From Macrostomum hystrix (lineage: Eukaryota; Platyhelminthes; Macrostomidae): a stretch of DNA of 64,000 bases. The stretch spans positions 7,951,501 through 8,015,500 of the forward strand of contig CATNEN010000002.1 in assembly GCA_950097015.1 (NCBI GenBank). The letters are read 5' to 3'. Below are positions 40,491 through 51,859 of this stretch, one piece after another; positions within the stretch are counted from its first letter, which is position 1, and every line of letters begins with the position of its first letter. The position numbers were made by a program, and so were the translations under genes. Under the pieces are notes generated by a model, which saw nothing but the letters and a program-made list of their open reading frames with translations, had not been told where the DNA came from and did not search any database.

Positions 40491-40726
40491 ACCATACCCT
40501 TGCACCTCCTTCCCCACTGTAACTTTTATCTGCTTTTTTCTACATCTACCCAGCCTTCCCTGTCGCCTTTCATTCTCTTATTTATTTTCTGAGTGTCTGC
40601 GAGCTTTCATCATCTCCCAACCATTTGCCGCCATTTTCCACTCTTTTCCGCCCTCTCCATTACCCTCGCAATCTCTCCTACTCTCTGCGGTCGACACCTT
40701 AGTTTTCATTTCGGCATTTTTTCAGG

Positions 40727-43700
40727 GTCGCTCAAAAAAGCATCTAAAAGTGCGAGTAAACGGTCGCACTACATTGCTCAAAAGTTTACGGAAGTCCTCA
40801 TCTAAAAATTTGACACCGACACAGTTACTACAGGGCATTTCTGCGGCTGCGAGCAATTTTCATAATAATGAGAATGATGGCCCTTCCGTTTCTGATAACC
40901 CAGGAGATATGCCGATTGACTGGGAGAATGTCACTCCACAGAGTCGACCGGAACTTCTGGCGTCTTTTCTAAAGGCAGCAAAAGCTGGCTCGTGTGCGTA
41001 CTGTTCGGAACCATGCAGTATTTATTGTGCTCAGTGTGCGGCTTTTTTCTGCGAACAATTTGTGCTGAAATTCGCCATACAGGGCTCGTACATACTTTAT
41101 CACAGGCGAGTGTATTTTTTGCGTTTGATTATAAAAGTGCATCTATAGTTGTGTTTCAGCGTATAACTTAATCTCAAGAAGAGATAATTCAATTGCGATA
41201 TTGATTCAAATTTCAGAATGGAGTTGTCCTCCGTCGAGAACTCAGATTTTCTTGTGGCTGCACTCCTGGCTCAACGGTGAAAGTTAAACTTGTAGATGCC
41301 TATGGAGGTCAGTTTTTGTCCACACTTTACTCCTTTTGTTTCTGTAGTATTAATTAATAAACTTCCTCTTTGCTTCCTTCTAGGCTATCATGCGGCACTG
41401 ATTAGTGAGTGCGATGATCAACACTGTCGGGAGTTTCTTGTGGCTCAAAACTTTTTCCCTTTATCCGACAACTGCACTAACTATATCTGTTTTGAGCTTC
41501 TGAACACCTTAGACTCGATAATGATCAATGGAATTACGTCTCTGTCAAAGGCTTGTGCTGTCGTTCAGAATCGAAGATTGGCTTTTGGCTTTTTCCCTGA
41601 GGTAGGATCAAAATTTCACGCTAGTGTTGGAATCTTGAGATCTTTTGGTTCTGTTTGATTGAAGTGTGAATCTTCCGGTATTATCGGGAGACTTTGCAGT
41701 TACACAAAGAATTAAATATTGAAATTCTTGCAAAATACCATCCATTGCAGCGAGACCAATATGAAAGCATTCTGCGCAATAACACAATCGGCCTTTACCG
41801 GGAATTCGTAGCCGAAATCGCGAATTACCCGACCGCTTGCTCACTCTGCCAATCGCCTGATTTGGTAATACAAAATTTGTGTGATAAACAAAAGAAATTC
41901 TTCACCGCTTTAATGCATGATACTTTTTCGCACAGGGACCGATATTACACGGCGATGCATTGATGGGATGGCGACATAGAGCTGCAGTCTGTGAAAGTAT
42001 TGCGCAGGTGCCTGTGCAAGGGGAACTTCCTTTTCCCTTTGTGCGCGTTGATCCATCTGCCCAAATCGTTGCTCCTACACATGGCGCTTGTCCAAACTGG
42101 GCTGCAGGGGAGCTATCAAGAGCGTGTCGCTCAACCTCAAAGCTTGATATTACAGGCTTCTTCATTATCGCCTGTCGTCATGGGTTCATCTGGGCCTGCT
42201 CTCATGTGCGCACACCAGGAGAGCGGTGAGCTTGATTTATTTATAACAACTTAAGTTCCCCCACTTTCCTCGTGCAAACTGCTTTATTATTTCCTCTATT
42301 CAGTCTCATCTACCCAACGACATTGCTGCGAGCTGCAGTGGCACGCCTTGGTGTCCCCGAGGAACAAGCAACTTTCGTTTACGATGTCGCCTGCAAACTT
42401 GGGGGCAAGGTTAATGCCAAACTTGCCATACCTGTCTTTCACGCCTACGGCCATGAGTCAAAGTGCCGTGTAAGTTAAACAGGTTAAATCCTGCTTATGA
42501 GTAACGCATCAAAATTACGAGTAAATTAACTAATGATTGCGATCGTACTGTCTCGCATCTCTGGCGATTGTAATGGATACTCTTACCAGCAGTGAGAAAC
42601 AAAATAACTTTTCAGCTGAACAACTCCATCCGCGTGACGTCTGGAGCTGGTATTACAGATGGAGAGATCTGCGAGCGTATATTTTCGCTTTTGCGTCCGT
42701 TCGGGCGCATACTCAAAGAGATGCGATTGGACAGACGCACCAGGCTTATTGGCCATATTATTAGAATGTACCATCTGCGTCTAAATCCTGGTCAGTTTGA
42801 GACTAATGTGCTTTTTGCGAATATTTGATTAATTGATGATACTAAGCTCAATGCTTTTCTTTTCTGACTGAAGGCGAATGGTGCTTTGCTCCCCAGTAGC
42901 AGTCTTAAAGGCATTATAATAACATCATTCAGCTTTTGTATAAAATGCGCGAACGTATATTTGTAGATTCTTGGTTGGAGTCCAGAGAGAAACTTCTCGC
43001 CAAGAAGGATACATTGCTGACTCAACATGTTAATTCTGTCCGACAGCTCATGCCAGAGTCGGGTAATTTTTTGAATAACGCACTAAAAGCAAAAATCGTG
43101 TAAAGTTCTCTAAAAGAAGTTTTACAAACGAAAGCTTCAAATTCATGAGCAGTATTCTAATTTTCACTTACAAAATTAGGTCTCACTAGTCAGCAGTTAG
43201 TGCAACTTGGTGAGCAGTGGCTCCGCGAAGATGCTCATGCAGCTGTTCTGCGTACTGGCGACTGGCTCCAAAAGATGCGCCGGCTAGCTGTCGAGAAGCG
43301 GCGGACCTTGAACGAATTGAACCGCTGCATTGGTAGTCCATTGAAAATATTGCGCTTATTTGGCATCCATTTAATAATTTAACCCAAGACTTGCGTTTTC
43401 TTTTTTGGTCAAAATTTAAATAGCTAGTAGGAAAAATTACATTACCCGCACTGTACGGGCTAATTCATTGAAAAACTGTAAGGCGCAAAAGGATGGGGAA
43501 ATAAGTGGGTCTACTGTATTAAATTGGATTCAGCAGACTATATTTTGCTTTTGATATTTTGAGTGTATTATAACTTAAAAGCAGCTCTTCTTACTTCAAT
43601 TTACAACCAGGATCGCACCAATGTCGACTGCTCACACGCAAGGCTGATGTGATACGCCGGGAGATGAGACAGCTGCTCGAATCGAGTGGCTGCCAGTATA

Positions 43701-43969
43701 CGCTGAAAGATGTTGAAAATCCAGCGTCTCCTATATACTCCCGCCTCGACAATCACATAGCTAGGTCCTATCCGCTGGCTGTGCAGCTTGCGGCTATTGA
43801 CATCTTCCTCATTACTGTACGCACAGCAGAGGAATGTCAGCGAATCAGGACCGAGCGCGATTCTCTGGCTCGCTTTAGAGAAGTTAGGATGCTGATGTCG
43901 GACCTCAACAGCTGCTCGTCTGACAATTCATCATCGTCTGAAGATGACTCAGCTGAGTTTTTTCCGTAA
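40727..43969 (+). CDS. KDZ transposase, multi-exon, one apparent frame change
   Basis: KDZ DDE-type transposase. Exons read from splice sites: 40,727 to about 41,105 (GC-AG donor likely), 41,217-41,307, 41,384-41,601, 41,700-41,864, 41,936-42,225, 42,304-42,469, 42,616-42,790, then pieces near 42,933-43,063, 43,181-43,334 and 43,617-43,969. Phases agree at each junction from exon 2 to exon 7. Features: a Cys cluster (CAYCSEPCSIYCAQC); LHGDALMGWRH; an ITGFFIIACRHGF block; VYDVACKLGG; HAYGHESKC; and GAGITDGEICERIFSLLRPF. The YD-AC, His-rich and TDGE..ER blocks are typical of KDZ transposases. Exon 1 needs a frame change at about 41,030-41,065 to join the HTGLVHTLSQ segment, so the gene may be dead. 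An upstream exon with the ATG is not resolved. Confidence 0.78.
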
Positions 43970-44740
43970 CTGTTGTGATCGCGATGTGTCCTGTGTTCGC
44001 TACGACAGTGGAGAGTATTCTGTTTTAAAGTCACTGTTAGTACAAGCTCATGACAGAACTCACTCAAAAAGTACTAAGAAAGGACCCGGAATGCAGATGT
44101 ACTTTCTCCCTCACTACTAGGAAACAACAAAGTAATGAGGCATCGCAAACTGCAAGAAAAGCAAGATGCAGGACGGAACATATCCCATTAATATAGAGTA
44201 TGACAGAAAAGCAATTTTTATAAAATGCACTTATAAAAAAGCGCACATTTTGCGAGTCCATTTTATCCACGCATGCGAAATGTACAATAATGTTATAAAT
44301 AAATTCTGCGCTGTGTCGTTGGATCCCATACTGTAAGATCTATCATCATTTCAAGAGAGACATGATAGCAGTACGAAATTTAAGCTAAGAAGAAGGCAAG
44401 TTATTTAGTGATACAGGAAAAATAGGGAAGCTGCTGAGAAGCTTGAACTGTACATCGCTGACTTGTTGGCAGTAACAAATAACCAAGCACGACTGCCCCG
44501 AGTTAACATACTCGTAGAGTTTTTGCACTACTACTTTCACGCGAGTATACTACGAGTACTAGTTTAATATGCGACTGTTGGATTGCTTAATTACTCCTTG
44601 TTACTGCATTGTGACTTGTAAAATATTAATTAAATTATTTGTTATCGTGGTTTATTTAAAAAAATGTGCTGTTTTTCACTGGCGCACGTTTTGCGAGTCC
44701 ACCTATGCCAAGTGTATTAATACTATTACAAATAAAATCA
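43970..44740. other. Non-coding stretch within the KDZ element
   Basis: AT-rich sequence downstream of the transposase. It contains a weak inner duplication (GCGCACATTTTGCGAGTCCA at 44,240 and GCGCACGTTTTGCGAGTCCA at 44,683). No gene was recognised. Confidence 0.45.
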
Positions 44741-44744
44741 TCTC

Positions 44745-45120
44745 ACACGCCCTTCTGCCTCTCCCTCACCCTTTCGCCTCTCCCTCACCCTTTCGCCTCT
44801 CCCTCACCCTTTCGCCTCTCCCTCACCCTTTCGCCTCTCCCTCACCCTTTCGCCTCTCCCTCACCCTTTCGCCTCTCCCTCACCCTTTCGCCTCTCCCTC
44901 ACCCTTTCGCCTCTCCCTCACCCTTTCGCCTCTCCCTCACCCTTTCGCCTCTCCCTCACCCTTTCGCCTCTCCCTCACCCTTTCGCCTCTCCCTCACCCT
45001 TTCGCCTCTCCCTCACCCTTTCGCCTCTCCCTCACCCTTTCACCTCTCCCTCACCCTTTCGCCTCTCCCTCACCCTTTCGCCTGTCCCTCACCCTTTCGC
45101 CCCTCCCTCACCCTTCCATT
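44745..45120. repeat. 19-bp minisatellite (GCCTCTCCCTCACCCTTTC)n
   Basis: About 19 nearly perfect tandem copies. All three plus-strand frames look open because 19 is not a multiple of three and the unit has no stops. No gene is inferred. Confidence 0.95.
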
Positions 45121-45439
45121 CTCCTCACACCTTTCACTGTGATTAAGTAAAGTTGAAGTTAAACATGATTGACCTTTTCCATTTTCTTTATTTAATTTTG
45201 CTTTTCCAGCAGTTGCGAGAGGCGAAGTTTCTCACCTCTTAGACACTTCAAACCGCAAGTGACGCAACTGGCAATACTCATGCGCAGGAAAAAATTGAGG
45301 GATGAGGTGTGAATGGGAAACATGTCAAGGAGATGGACCTTTATCTGCTCAAAAATGGAATTCTGAATGCGTAGCACCTGATTAATTTATATGCACCACT
45401 ATTTTAATAGTGTTACATGTACGTACTTTCATGCAAGCG

Positions 45440-46450
45440 ACATTTTGCATTTTCGGATAACGATCAAAGGCACGGGCACGTACGCTCGTAATAATGAGTA
45501 GGACACTCCCGAGCGTACAGCAGGGCAGAGACTCTTCCCAGACTAATACATCGCAGAAAGTCGAGGGGAAGACGCCGCCATGATACAGTGATGTGCTCCC
45601 GCTGTATGTTTTGCTTCAGGAAGTCGCACACATTTTTGATTGAATTCATGTCTGGGTTCATGTATTCATGTATAAGAGAGAAACTTACGCCCTCGCTAGA
45701 GTGTCATTTGCAGTATGTATGAAACGACTAAGGTGAGTTCGAGTTGCTGAGTATAAATATTCACAATAAGACACCGGATCATGTGCACCGTGAGAGGCCG
45801 GTTGTTCTCTTTAAATGTCATTAGCCCTTACAGTTACAATTGAGTACAATTGGTTGTTACATCAAGCGTGTTTGGTCTGCAAAAGTCTGCATATCAGAGG
45901 TGAGACAAATTGCACTAAACTGGATAGATTTCAGCCGAATACCTAAAAAAGCGGCTAGGGAGCCGGTAGTCCACCAAAGAGCTGACTTACTGTACATGAT
46001 TTATCTGCATCCAGGCGCGTCCCACCTCAGCACCGGTAGTGAGGAAAAGGTTTTTCCATCTTGTGTCACTAAGGAAACTGGGGCAAGCCACAGATGTTGG
46101 GCTGCAATTCCAAGTCCAAGATCTTGCGTGAGGATCCGATGTATGCTTGATGAGGGAATGCCGGACAGCTCAGCCCATTTCTTCACATGTGCAGCGGCCA
46201 TCAATGTCCAGCTGACCTTTGATCAATTCGACATTTGAGTCTGAGCGCGCTTTCTTTGGTCTTTCAGAGCGCGGACCGTCTTCAATGTCAGAGCGCCCGT
46301 TCTTGAACCCGATTATGCTAGTCATACACGGCCCGCTGACTTATTGCATTCGGTCCAGGCGCCTGCAGCAACTGACGATGCACTTGTGCTGCTGATCACT
46401 CCGCGAAAACACTCAGTTTTAATGTAAGCGCGCTGTTCCAAATTCGACAT
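45440..46450 (-). pseudogene. Mariner-like transposase relic
   Basis: Minus-strand fragments in more than one frame. The N-terminal HTH region reads FKNGRSDIEDGPRSERPKKA, then ELIKGQLDIDGRCTCEEM, and after a frame change KWAELSGIPSSSIHRILTQD. The C-terminal piece, MNPDMNSIKNVCDFLK, resembles the last catalytic-motif region of mariner (PDLNPIE-type, here with Lys where Glu is usual). The middle is full of stops. The order matches mariner transposases. It is long dead. Confidence 0.7.
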
Positions 46451-46459
46451 GATCTCCAT

Positions 46460-48829
46460 TTTGGCTTATCCCGGTCGATTTATGATTTAACAGCTCACAA
46501 AAATGCTGCAGGGACAAAATTTTTTTAAGGCAACAAGTTCAAGTTTTACTCTGGGATCCGTTATGTATCTATCTATCTTGTACTCAAAGAACAATAATGC
46601 TGCAAGGTGCTGCAATATGGCTCAAACTAACACAATTGCTGAAACTTTTGGGATGACCCTCGGTCAAACCAAACTTACAGGTGCTATTTCATAGCTTTTG
46701 CCCAGCTTAAGTCCCTTGAGTCCCATCGTACATGTCGCTCTTACATGTATTTCGTACTTATCCTTCGAATTACTCCCAACACTGCAGTCGTTTAGTCTGC
46801 TAGTCACTCGACAAACCGAAGATGCATACGTATCTCGGAGACTCGGACACATGAATATCGGAAGCCACGAAGTCATATCGGAAGCCATGCAGCGAATAGT
46901 GCTGAGTTGATTGTGATGCAACCCTGCGTAAGGCTTGTGAACTAAGCTACAACCCGAGGTGCTGCGTAGCAGGGGATCAGGCCTCACCCTCCCAGAGGCA
47001 CCCGCACTAGATGAAATATGGTAGCTTGGGGCTGTGGTCCGAGGGCAAGGACCCACTGTTCTTATCCCAACTATGTCAGGGAATTTTGAAGGTAGGGACT
47101 AGTTACAGTAGTTCTGCCACCACCCCTTGGGAGGATAGACTCCGAAACTAACCTCTAACGAGGCAGGGGCCCCGGTGGCTTTGACAATGTTTAGGCCGAA
47201 GGAGAAACAATGTCTGCTTTAAGGGACTCTATGCTGGGCATCTGAAGGGTGTCCTGGACAGTGCTGAGAATGAGGACTTTCTCATAGGGGGACTTTTGAT
47301 CTGCACAAGGTCTAGATCCCTAGTTCTAACAATCTAACTGGTGCATTGAGATTGAGTAAGAGTTTAGAAATTAATGATTCTATTCCCGACTGGCAAGTGC
47401 TAAGTTGCAATCGATGACGGTGATGGATTGGCTTTCAATAGATTCAGGCGCTGTGCACGGCTTTTATGATATATGAATTACATTATAAGTACTGTATTTG
47501 TATTAATCACAAATTAAATATTCACTTCTTCATGATTGGCCAACGGCTTCGGTCTCAGCTCCCTGCAGCCTGAGCTGTCTACTCCCTAGCCTGCATGCTA
47601 AAGAAATAGAAAGCTAAAGCAATTGACAAAGATTTGGCTAATGATTCTCAACTCAGCTGCGGATCCCTACTTGAGGCGCAAATGATAATTTATTGAGCAG
47701 ATTAACACATGCAAAACCCAATGCGGTCAGCAACAGAAAATTAAGTCTACCCTGAGAGTGATTCTCCAATAGCGGCGGCAAGGCTGATGAGGCTGGCAGA
47801 GGTCAAGGCGCGGCCTCAATGTTGCTCACGCTGGAGGTCTCGCTGACACAAGGGGAACCGGCTTCGGAATTTGGGATAACGTGAATCCGGCTAGCCGAAG
47901 GTCTGACTCCCTTCGGGGATAGGAGATAGGACGAACGGGGATCGAGGATGTTCCCCGACAAACGGTTCCGAGCCACCGGAAACGAGAGGTAGGGGATCCC
48001 CTTCGAGCATATCAAACAGTTCTTACAGGCGATTTATAAAGCCTAACCTAACCCTAACCCTTACCTGGCCCTGGCCACTCCAATGCCCCGATAGCGTCGG
48101 TGTGGATCAACCGCTGAATAAATGAATTTTAATATTTAACGCATAATCGAGGGTTACAAAATGCACAAGATTCGATTCGTAAGCTGGAAAATGCCAGGTG
48201 TCGATCTTTAATGTCATTATAATGCTATATAAAGTATATTTGCTGAAATTGCTAAAAACGCAAGCATGGCAACAAAAACTCTGCTCTTAAGTCTGAGGGG
48301 GTTGTTGTAGACTTTAGCTAAAAAGTTTGTGAGAGGTGTTTTACATTTTTGCAATGAAAACACTAGGAAATGCATAGTAGCTATATACGGTGCAGATCAG
48401 AACACTAGCTTTCAGTCAGTCTTTCTTTACATTCAGGCGATTGGTTCTTAAATGCGCTAGATCTAAAACAGCATTTCTTAGCATACATAATAGAAACCCG
48501 TTAACATTTTCATAGGGTTTAAACCTTTTCCTGACTGCCCTTTCGTACCCCCACACCCATTCCGGACGGCTTGGACCGAAATCGTGCCATAGAATTTTTT
48601 GGTCTCAAATCTATAGCTCGCATATACACCCTTCACGACTGAGCGATTTTCAAACTGATTCGCCACATAAGAATTGGCTTTCCAGAATGCTTTCAGAATG
48701 CTTTCCAGAACATAAGAATGCTTTCCAGATATTCAGTGCGTGTGCTTTGCCCCGCCATTCTTCGCTACGACTCTCACAGACTAATCATCGCATCACTCGA
48801 ATCACTGCACTCAGAATCGCAAACCAATG
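46460..48829. other. Long stretch without recognisable genes
   Basis: Several short ORFs show no motif, paralog or splice context. Three telomere-like CCTAA units occur at about 48,043-48,060, too few to call a telomeric tract. A GGGATCCCC-type GC-rich patch lies at about 47,880-48,000. Nothing else was supported. Confidence 0.4.
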
Positions 48830-48837
48830 ATCCAGAC

Positions 48838-49270
48838 GGTTTACCCCGGATTCGCCGAATCCCGATTTCCCGATTCTCAGCTCGCCGAATCCCGATTCGC
48901 CGATTCCTGGTTCGCTGAAATTCCCAAGTCGCCGAATTTCCTGATTTGCGAAATTCTTATCTTAATTGGATGGAATTATAAGAATGGAATGGCTGGCGGG
49001 AAGGGATACTGATGGGGTGGAGAGGAAGTCGGTCATCAGGGTATATAAAGACCATCCTGTGGCGCATCAGAGACGTGCTATTTCTTATTTTTCATTGAGT
49101 ACTGATTCTACCAAGTTTCAGAGCAGCGATTAACAATTTCGACAAATCAGGAAATTCGGCGAATCAGGAAATTCAGCGAATCAGGAATTCTGGCGAACCA
49201 GGAATCGGCGAATCGGGATTCAGCGAGCTGGGAATCGGCGAATCGGGATTCGGCGGATCGGGGGTAAACC
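48838..49270. mobile_element. Foldback/MITE element with 8-bp TSD
   Basis: A 433-bp element whose ends are inverted: GGTTTACCCCGGATTCGCCG on the left and, reversed, GGTTTACCCCCGATCCGCCG on the right. The arms of about 130 bp are built from CGAATCCCGATTCGC-type short repeats. A perfect 8-bp direct repeat, ATCCAGAC, flanks it (48,830-48,837 and 49,271-49,278). The centre has no ORF and contains GTATATAAAG. An 8-bp TSD fits hAT, P or KDZ-type enzymes; superfamily is undetermined. It is inserted within the KDZ element. Confidence 0.9.
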
Positions 49271-49334
49271 ATCCAGACAACAGAACCAGTAACGGATCAG
49301 AATACGTTATTCTGCACGGGGGTGGAGGAACCTC

Positions 49335-51680
49335 TTAAAGATTTCGTGTTATTTCGCGTTTCGGCGCCGCCGCGGCAACTACCACGAAGCGGGCAGAAGA
49401 GCCGCCAACAACGACCGTGGGGCGGCCAGAGGAACCGCCACCCGAAACGACAATTGAACGGCCGAAGGAGCCGCCACCGGCGACGGCCGTAGAGCGACCA
49501 GAGGAGCCGCCACCCGATATCACAGTGGAACGGCCAGAAAAGCCGCCTCCAGCGACATCCTCAGAGCGGCCAGAGGAGCCGCCACCGGCGACGGCCGTAG
49601 AGCGACCAGAGGAGCCGCCACCCGAAACGACAATTGAACGGCCGAAGGAGCCGCCACCGGCGACGGCCGTAGAGCGACTAGAGGAGCCGCCACCCGATAT
49701 CACAGTGGAACGGCCAGAAAAGCCGCCTCCAGCGACATCCTCAGAGCGACCAGAGGAGCCGCTACCCGATATCACAGTGGAACGGCCAGAAAAGCCGCCT
49801 CCAGCGACATCCTCAGAGCGACCAGAGGAGCCGCTACCCGATATCACAGTGGAACGGCCAGAAAAGCCGCCACCGGCGACATCCTCAGAGCGGCCAGAGG
49901 AGCCGCCACCGGCGACGGCCGTAGAGCGACCAGAGGAGCCGCCACCCGATATCACAGTGAAACGGCCAGAAAAGCCGCCTCCAGCGACATCCGCAGAGCG
50001 GCCGAAGGAGCCGCCACCGGCTACATCCTCAGAGCGGCCAGAGGAGCCGCCACCGGCGATGGCCGTAGAGCGACTAGAGGAGCCGCCACCCGATATCACA
50101 GTGGAACGGCCAGAAAAGCCGCCTCCAGCGACATCCTCAGAGCGGCCACAGGAGCCGCCACCGGCGACGGCCGTAGAGCGACCAGAGGAGCCGCCACCAG
50201 CTATCACAGTGAAACGGCCAGAAAAGCCGCCTCCAGCGACATCCGCAGAGCGGCCGAAGGAGCCGCCACCGGCTACATCCTCAGAGCGGCCAGAGGAGCC
50301 GCCACCGGCGATGGCCGTAGAGCGACTAGAGGAGCCGCCACCCGATATCACAGTGGAACGGCCAGAAAAGCCGCCTCCAGCGACATCCTCAGAGCGGCCA
50401 CAGGAGCCGCCACCGGCGACGGCCGTAGAGCGACCAGAGGAGCCGCCACCAGCTATCACAGTGGAACGGCCAGAAAAGCCGCCTCCGGCGACATCCGCAG
50501 AGTGGCCAGAGGAGCCGCCGCTGTTGCCGTCGCTTGAAAAAGGTATAAATCTTAGTTCGTTGCGAAAATTGTACACGCGCCGCAACTCGGCTGAGTTTAT
50601 TTCCCCGGGATTTTTTATTTCCGGCATGAAAACACCTTTCAGGTTCTTGAAGTTAATTTTGCAACCCATACCGGCGGCAACTGAAATTCATAATTTAAAA
50701 TGTTGAACTTCTAAAAAATAAATTGTAAAGTAAAATCTGTATAACTACAGAAAGAATAGAAAGAACTCGCCTAAAATAGACTACTTAAAGCTTATTAAAT
50801 TGTTGCATGACTCACCATAAGCCATTCGCACGGCAGCGCGAACCTCCTTCCGCATCAAATCAACCGTAGGTTGCCGTCCAGACAATTGCGTAAGCTGATT
50901 TTCTGATGACAGAAGTTCAAATTTCTAAAAAACGTCGTGCGTCGGTTAGTATAGGAGATTAAAGAGATAACCAGTATCCATACATTAGATATTACAAGTA
51001 GAACCAAACGGAAGGATATTAAAATATAAATACCTACTGAATTTCTTTCTTCACATACTCTTGCTAGTCCTTAAATACTGTTATTATAATTACCTGAATA
51101 AGACCACACTCCACGTGGAGAAATTCGTCTAATCCTGGAGACGCGCATACACGGAGATTCGTCCCGTCGCGCTTCTTAGAAATAACAACTACATGGTAGT
51201 TGTTAAACATTGCACGGGCCTGGAAGAAGAGTTGCGTAACGTCATTATGGAGGGAGAAAAAACTGTTGAGCCCAAATGCCGATCTGATCATTTACGAAAA
51301 AATATATTTCTGACAGCTAAATTCCATATCGCTGTCAGATATGAAACTTAGATTTACCATACTGTCTATTATTACCAGTTGCTCCAACTCAAGCCCCGAT
51401 GGGCATCGCTGATGGCTCTGCTCATTTGCCTCCTTAGTAACATTCTCTAGCAAAGCCCTGTCGTCAGCGGTGAGTTGCTTGAACTCATTAGCTAAGAAAG
51501 CCATACGATCCTTCGAAAAGCGGTCTGAAAAAGAAATCCAAATAATTCAAACTAAAACTAAATTGCCTAAGCCGCTTATTTTTAACTTAATGACTAAAAT
51601 ATGCTAAACTTACTGGATCCTCTTAGCTTCACAAACATGGACCATGCACTTCTTTTTCGAACCTTGCCAAGGCGGCCCAT
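49335..51680 (-). CDS. KDZ-borne accessory gene: HMG-box-like start, Gly/Ser repeat tail
   Basis: Minus-strand spliced gene inside the KDZ element. Exon 1 (51,614-51,680; GTAAGT donor) and exon 2 (51,358-51,524; TTTTTCAG acceptor) join in phase to give an HMG-box-like segment: KRSAWSMFVK, then RMAFLANEFKQLTADDRALL with a following ENVTKEANE. A middle exon (about 51,064-51,285) has MFNNYHVVVISKKRDGTNLR; exon 50,816-50,924 has LMRKEVRAAVRMAYG; both adjacent junctions to the last exon are phase-compatible. The last exon (50,680-49,335) starts INFKNLKGVFMPEIKNPGEI and then carries about 30 copies of an 11-residue Gly/Ser unit (VAGGGSSGRST), ending KREITRNL. The junction between exon 2 and the middle exon is unresolved. 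HMG boxes bind DNA, so a role in transposition or chromatin targeting is plausible but unproven. Confidence 0.6.
49385..50530. repeat. 33-bp coding minisatellite of the Gly/Ser exon
   Basis: About 35 copies of a 33-bp unit built on GGAGCCGCCACCGGCGACG, with higher-order groups repeated at about 165-240 bp. The period is a multiple of three and stop-free on both strands, giving a Pro/Glu-rich plus-strand frame and a Gly/Ser-rich minus-strand frame. Confidence 0.93.
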
Positions 51681-51859
51681 CGTTTTCGAAAAAAATAACT
51701 TCTGGAAATTCAGTCACATTTGCAATATAACCTATAACTCTTTCAGAAAACTTAGAGAAGGCCAAAAAGTGTGGAAAACGTCAGAAAGAGGGCAAGAAAG
51801 GACAGAAAATGTGGAACAGTGTGAAAGATTTTTAAGAGGGAGAGTGCAGTAGAGAGCAG

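Noticed and set aside
44569-45150. 193-aa plus-strand ORF
   Set aside because: It consists of the 19-bp stop-free minisatellite. A second overlapping frame is also open for the same reason.
46664-47056. 130-aa minus-strand ORF
   Set aside because: No recognisable motif, paralog or splice context. The composition looks non-coding.
48040-48062. Telomeric repeat tract
   Set aside because: Only about three CCTAA-type units, insufficient for an interstitial telomeric sequence.
49417-50706. 429-codon plus-strand Pro/Glu-rich ORF
   Set aside because: Antisense shadow of the 33-bp repeat. The minus strand has a non-repetitive, correctly spliced lead-in and fits a multi-exon gene better.
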